Source of the DNA: Chitinophagaceae bacterium
Lineage (GTDB): Bacteria; Bacteroidota; Bacteroidia; Chitinophagales; Chitinophagaceae
NCBI GenBank assembly: GCA_016720745.1
Contig: JADKKA010000019.1
Span: forward strand, 496,001 to 560,000
Reading direction: 5' to 3'
DNA length: 64,000 bases
The translations under genes and the position numbers were made by a program. The notes under the pieces were generated by a model. It made no database searches and was not told the origin of the DNA. It worked only from the letters and a program-made list of their open reading frames with translations. Below are positions 61,948 to 64,000 of this stretch, in pieces (the first letter of the stretch is position 1; every line of letters starts with the position of its first letter).

Positions 61948-64000
61948 ATGAGAACAAAGTGTTGTAAATATAGATCAATGAGTCAAGCAGGGATTCTCCT
62001 CAAAAAGGCTGTTTTCTTAGTGTGTTGTTTACACTGGATAAGCACAAAAGCTCAGGATAAACTCTATCAAAACCAATTCCCTTTATCGGAAGTGCACTTG
62101 ACAGATGGCCCTTTTCAACATGCCCGTGACCTGAATATAAAAGTGTTATTGCAATATGATCTGGACCGTTTGATGGCCGGGTACCGGAAAGAAGCAGGAT
62201 TGACTGCGAAAGCGGAAATATTTAAAAACTGGGACGGATTGGATGGTCATGTGGCAGGGCATTATTTATCTGCGATGGCCATGAATTATGCCGCAACTGG
62301 AAACCTGGAATGTAAACGACGAATGGAGTATATCATTCAGGAATTGAAGGAATGCCAGGAAGCAAATGGGGAAAAATACCCGGATTGGGCAAAGGGCTAT
62401 GCTGGTGCTGTTCCTAATGGACAGAAAATCTGGAGTGGGTTTAAGAAGGGGGATTTCACAGCTTTCAGGGCTGCCTGGGTTCCATTCTATAATATCCATA
62501 AAATGTATGCAGGTTTGCGTGATGCATGGCTATATACAGGAAATACAAAGGCAAAAGAATTGTTCCTGAAATTTTGTGACTGGGGAATTTCGATCAGTTC
62601 CGGCTTATCTGATACACAACTGCAATCATTGCTGGATACGGAGCATGGGGGGATGAATGAAGTGTTTGCGGATGCTTTCCAGATTACAGGAGAAAAAAAA
62701 TACCTCGATGCAGCCCGGCGTTTTTCTCATCGGATGCTGCTCGATGCGATGACAGCAGGTAAGGATAATCTGGATAACAAACATGCCAATACCCAGGTGC
62801 CCAAGGCGATAGGTTTTGCCAGAATCGGAGAACTGGCAAAAGAAAACAACTATACTGAGGCAGGGGCTTTTTTCTGGCAAACAGTAACCACAAAACGGTC
62901 ACTGGCATTTGGTGGTAACAGCCGCCGGGAACATTTTCCTTCCATTGCTTCCTGCAGTGATTTTGTTGATGATGTGGAAGGGCCTGAAACCTGTAATACT
63001 TATAATATGCTGAAGCTGACAGCTGATCTTTTCAGGATGCAGCCATCAGTAAATTATATTGATTATTATGAACGGGCCTTGTATAATCATATCCTTGCAT
63101 CACAGCATCCTGTTCATGGAGGATATGTGTATTTCACTCCCGCCAGGCCCAGACATTACCGGGTGTATTCATCTCCCAATGCAGCCATGTGGTGTTGTGT
63201 GGGCAGTGGGATGGAAAATCATGGAAAGTATAATGAAATGATTTATACGCATAACCGGGATTCATTGTTTCTCAATCTTTTTATGCCATCTGTATTAAAC
63301 TGGAAGGATAAAAAATTGATGCTAAAACAGGAGACAAAATTTCCTTACGATGAATTCACTTCCTTAACAGTAACTGCAGGACAATCTGCATTTAGTTTAA
63401 TGGTCCGCTATCCTTCTTGGGTCAGGCAGGGAGCACTTCAATTGTGGATCAATGGAAAGCCTGTTACAGTACAGGCGGTTCCGGGTTCTTATATCACCCT
63501 CAAACGAGTATGGAAAAAAGGAGATATTGTTAAAATCCGACTGCCCATGGAAGTCCGCACAGAAGCCATGCCTAATCAACCGGAATACCTTGCTTTTATG
63601 TATGGTCCCGTTTTGCTGGCCGCCGGAGCAGGACAAGAAGGGATGAAGGGCCTGGTAGCGGATGATAGTCGCTGGGCACATATTGCTGGCGGAAAAAGAT
63701 TACCGCTCGATCAGGCACCGGTGATAGTGGAAGACAATACCGGACATTTAACATCTGGTCTCAGTCCGGTAAAGAATAAACCGCTGCATTTTACTTTTCA
63801 TAACCTGGAAATGATGCATCCCGTCCAAACAGAATTGCAACCATTTTTTGAATTGCATGATAGCCGTTACATGATGTATTGGATGACCTTGAATAAAAAG
63901 CAATACAAAGTCTATCTGGATTCACTGGCGCTGGCGGAGAAAAAGAAAATAGAACTGGAGCAATTAACCGTTGATCAGGTTATACCTGGCGAACAGCAAC
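61948..64000 (+). CDS. GH127/GH146 beta-L-arabinofuranosidase (DUF1680), cut by the right edge
   Basis: The frame opens at ATG 61948 and is still open at 64000 (684 codons). Alternative start ATG 61978. A hydrophobic leader ending in STKAQ suggests export. Family blocks: YDLDRLMAGYRKEAGL, NWDGLDGHVAGHYLSAMA, GGMNEVFADAFQITG, and the zinc-site residues E347 and C349 in GPETCNTYNMLKL plus C416-C417 in MWCCVGSGMENHGK. Catalysis uses a zinc-bound cysteine nucleophile (C417 by analogy with HypBA1). It releases beta-L-arabinofuranose; Bacteroidota relatives are classed in GH146. It lies 19 bases after GH3 and probably ends just beyond the window. Confidence 0.92.
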   Translation, partial: MRTKCCKYRSMSQAGILLKKAVFLVCCLHWISTKAQDKLYQNQFPLSEVHLTDGPFQHARDLNIKVLLQYDLDRLMAGYRKEAGLTAKAEIFKNWDGLDGHVAGHYLSAMAMNYAATGNLECKRRMEYIIQELKECQEANGEKYPDWAKGYAGAVPNGQKIWSGFKKGDFTAFRAAWVPFYNIHKMYAGLRDAWLYTGNTKAKELFLKFCDWGISISSGLSDTQLQSLLDTEHGGMNEVFADAFQITGEKKYLDAARRFSHRMLLDAMTAGKDNLDNKHANTQVPKAIGFARIGELAKENNYTEAGAFFWQTVTTKRSLAFGGNSRREHFPSIASCSDFVDDVEGPETCNTYNMLKLTADLFRMQPSVNYIDYYERALYNHILASQHPVHGGYVYFTPARPRHYRVYSSPNAAMWCCVGSGMENHGKYNEMIYTHNRDSLFLNLFMPSVLNWKDKKLMLKQETKFPYDEFTSLTVTAGQSAFSLMVRYPSWVRQGALQLWINGKPVTVQAVPGSYITLKRVWKKGDIVKIRLPMEVRTEAMPNQPEYLAFMYGPVLLAAGAGQEGMKGLVADDSRWAHIAGGKRLPLDQAPVIVEDNTGHLTSGLSPVKNKPLHFTFHNLEMMHPVQTELQPFFELHDSRYMMYWMTLNKKQYKVYLDSLALAEKKKIELEQLTVDQVIPGEQQ

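Noticed and set aside
1..64000. Prophage, transposase or integrase genes.
   Set aside because: No frame in the window shows DDE, serine/tyrosine recombinase or phage structural motifs; the AT-rich left edge is the only hint of mobile DNA.

Overview
The window looks like chromosomal DNA of a Bacteroidota bacterium, most likely of the Chitinophagaceae type. The signs are a SusC/SusD pair, promoters of the TTTG-N19/20-TAnnTTTG kind, a type IX secretion (T9SS)-like tail protein, many Sec, lipoprotein and Tat signal peptides, and the intergenic repeats typical of this phylum. The species assignment is inference; no rRNA or tRNA gene is present to fix it.

1-2.1 kb is an AT-rich accessory edge: a cut-off membrane protein gene, a broken gene that vaguely resembles DUF4747 proteins, and about 1 kb of non-coding DNA with two strong intrinsic terminators. 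2.1-6.4 kb is a methionine operon on the minus strand: promoter, SAM-I riboswitch with terminator, metY, then a single reading frame joining homoserine acetyltransferase (MetX) to homoserine dehydrogenase (Hom). 6.6-8.2 kb is an unrecognised gene that appears frameshifted in an A6 run.

8.2-21.2 kb is mostly housekeeping: uvrA flanked by a 71-nt inverted repeat, a small membrane protein, a T9SS-tail-like protein with an outer-membrane barrel gene, a probable operon of lipoprotein esterase, rarA and elaA, a small secreted protein, and a secreted caspase-like/EF-hand/TPR protein that starts with TTG.

21.2-64 kb is one large glucuronoarabinoxylan utilisation locus. A LacI-family regulator heads a minus-strand operon with a GH67 alpha-glucuronidase and a short-chain dehydrogenase. 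Facing it is a plus-strand array of 22 genes: susC, susD, xylB, xylA, GH10 xylanase, GPH-family sugar transporter, cytoplasmic GH43, uxuA, secreted GH43, GH115, GH3, two Tat-type Gfo/Idh oxidoreductases, a secreted cupin protein, an alpha/beta esterase, a SASA-type acetylesterase, GH51, four CE1 esterase genes (five CE1 domains), a second GH3, and a GH127/146 gene cut by the right edge. Two perfect TGnAAnCGnTTnCA operators lie in the divergent region, one overlapping the susC promoter and one just before the lacI start codon.

Together the locus can cut the xylan backbone (GH10), import oligomers (SusCD) and remove GlcA/MeGlcA (GH67, GH115), arabinose (GH51, GH43, GH127/146), acetyl groups (SASA) and probably feruloyl groups (CE1). 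It can split xylo-oligomers (GH3, GH43), take sugars through the inner membrane (GPH) and feed xylose (XylA, XylB) and part of the glucuronate route (UxuA, perhaps the SDR). The least explained part is the Gfo/Idh pair plus cupin at 45.6-49.0 kb, which suggests an exported sugar-modifying step.
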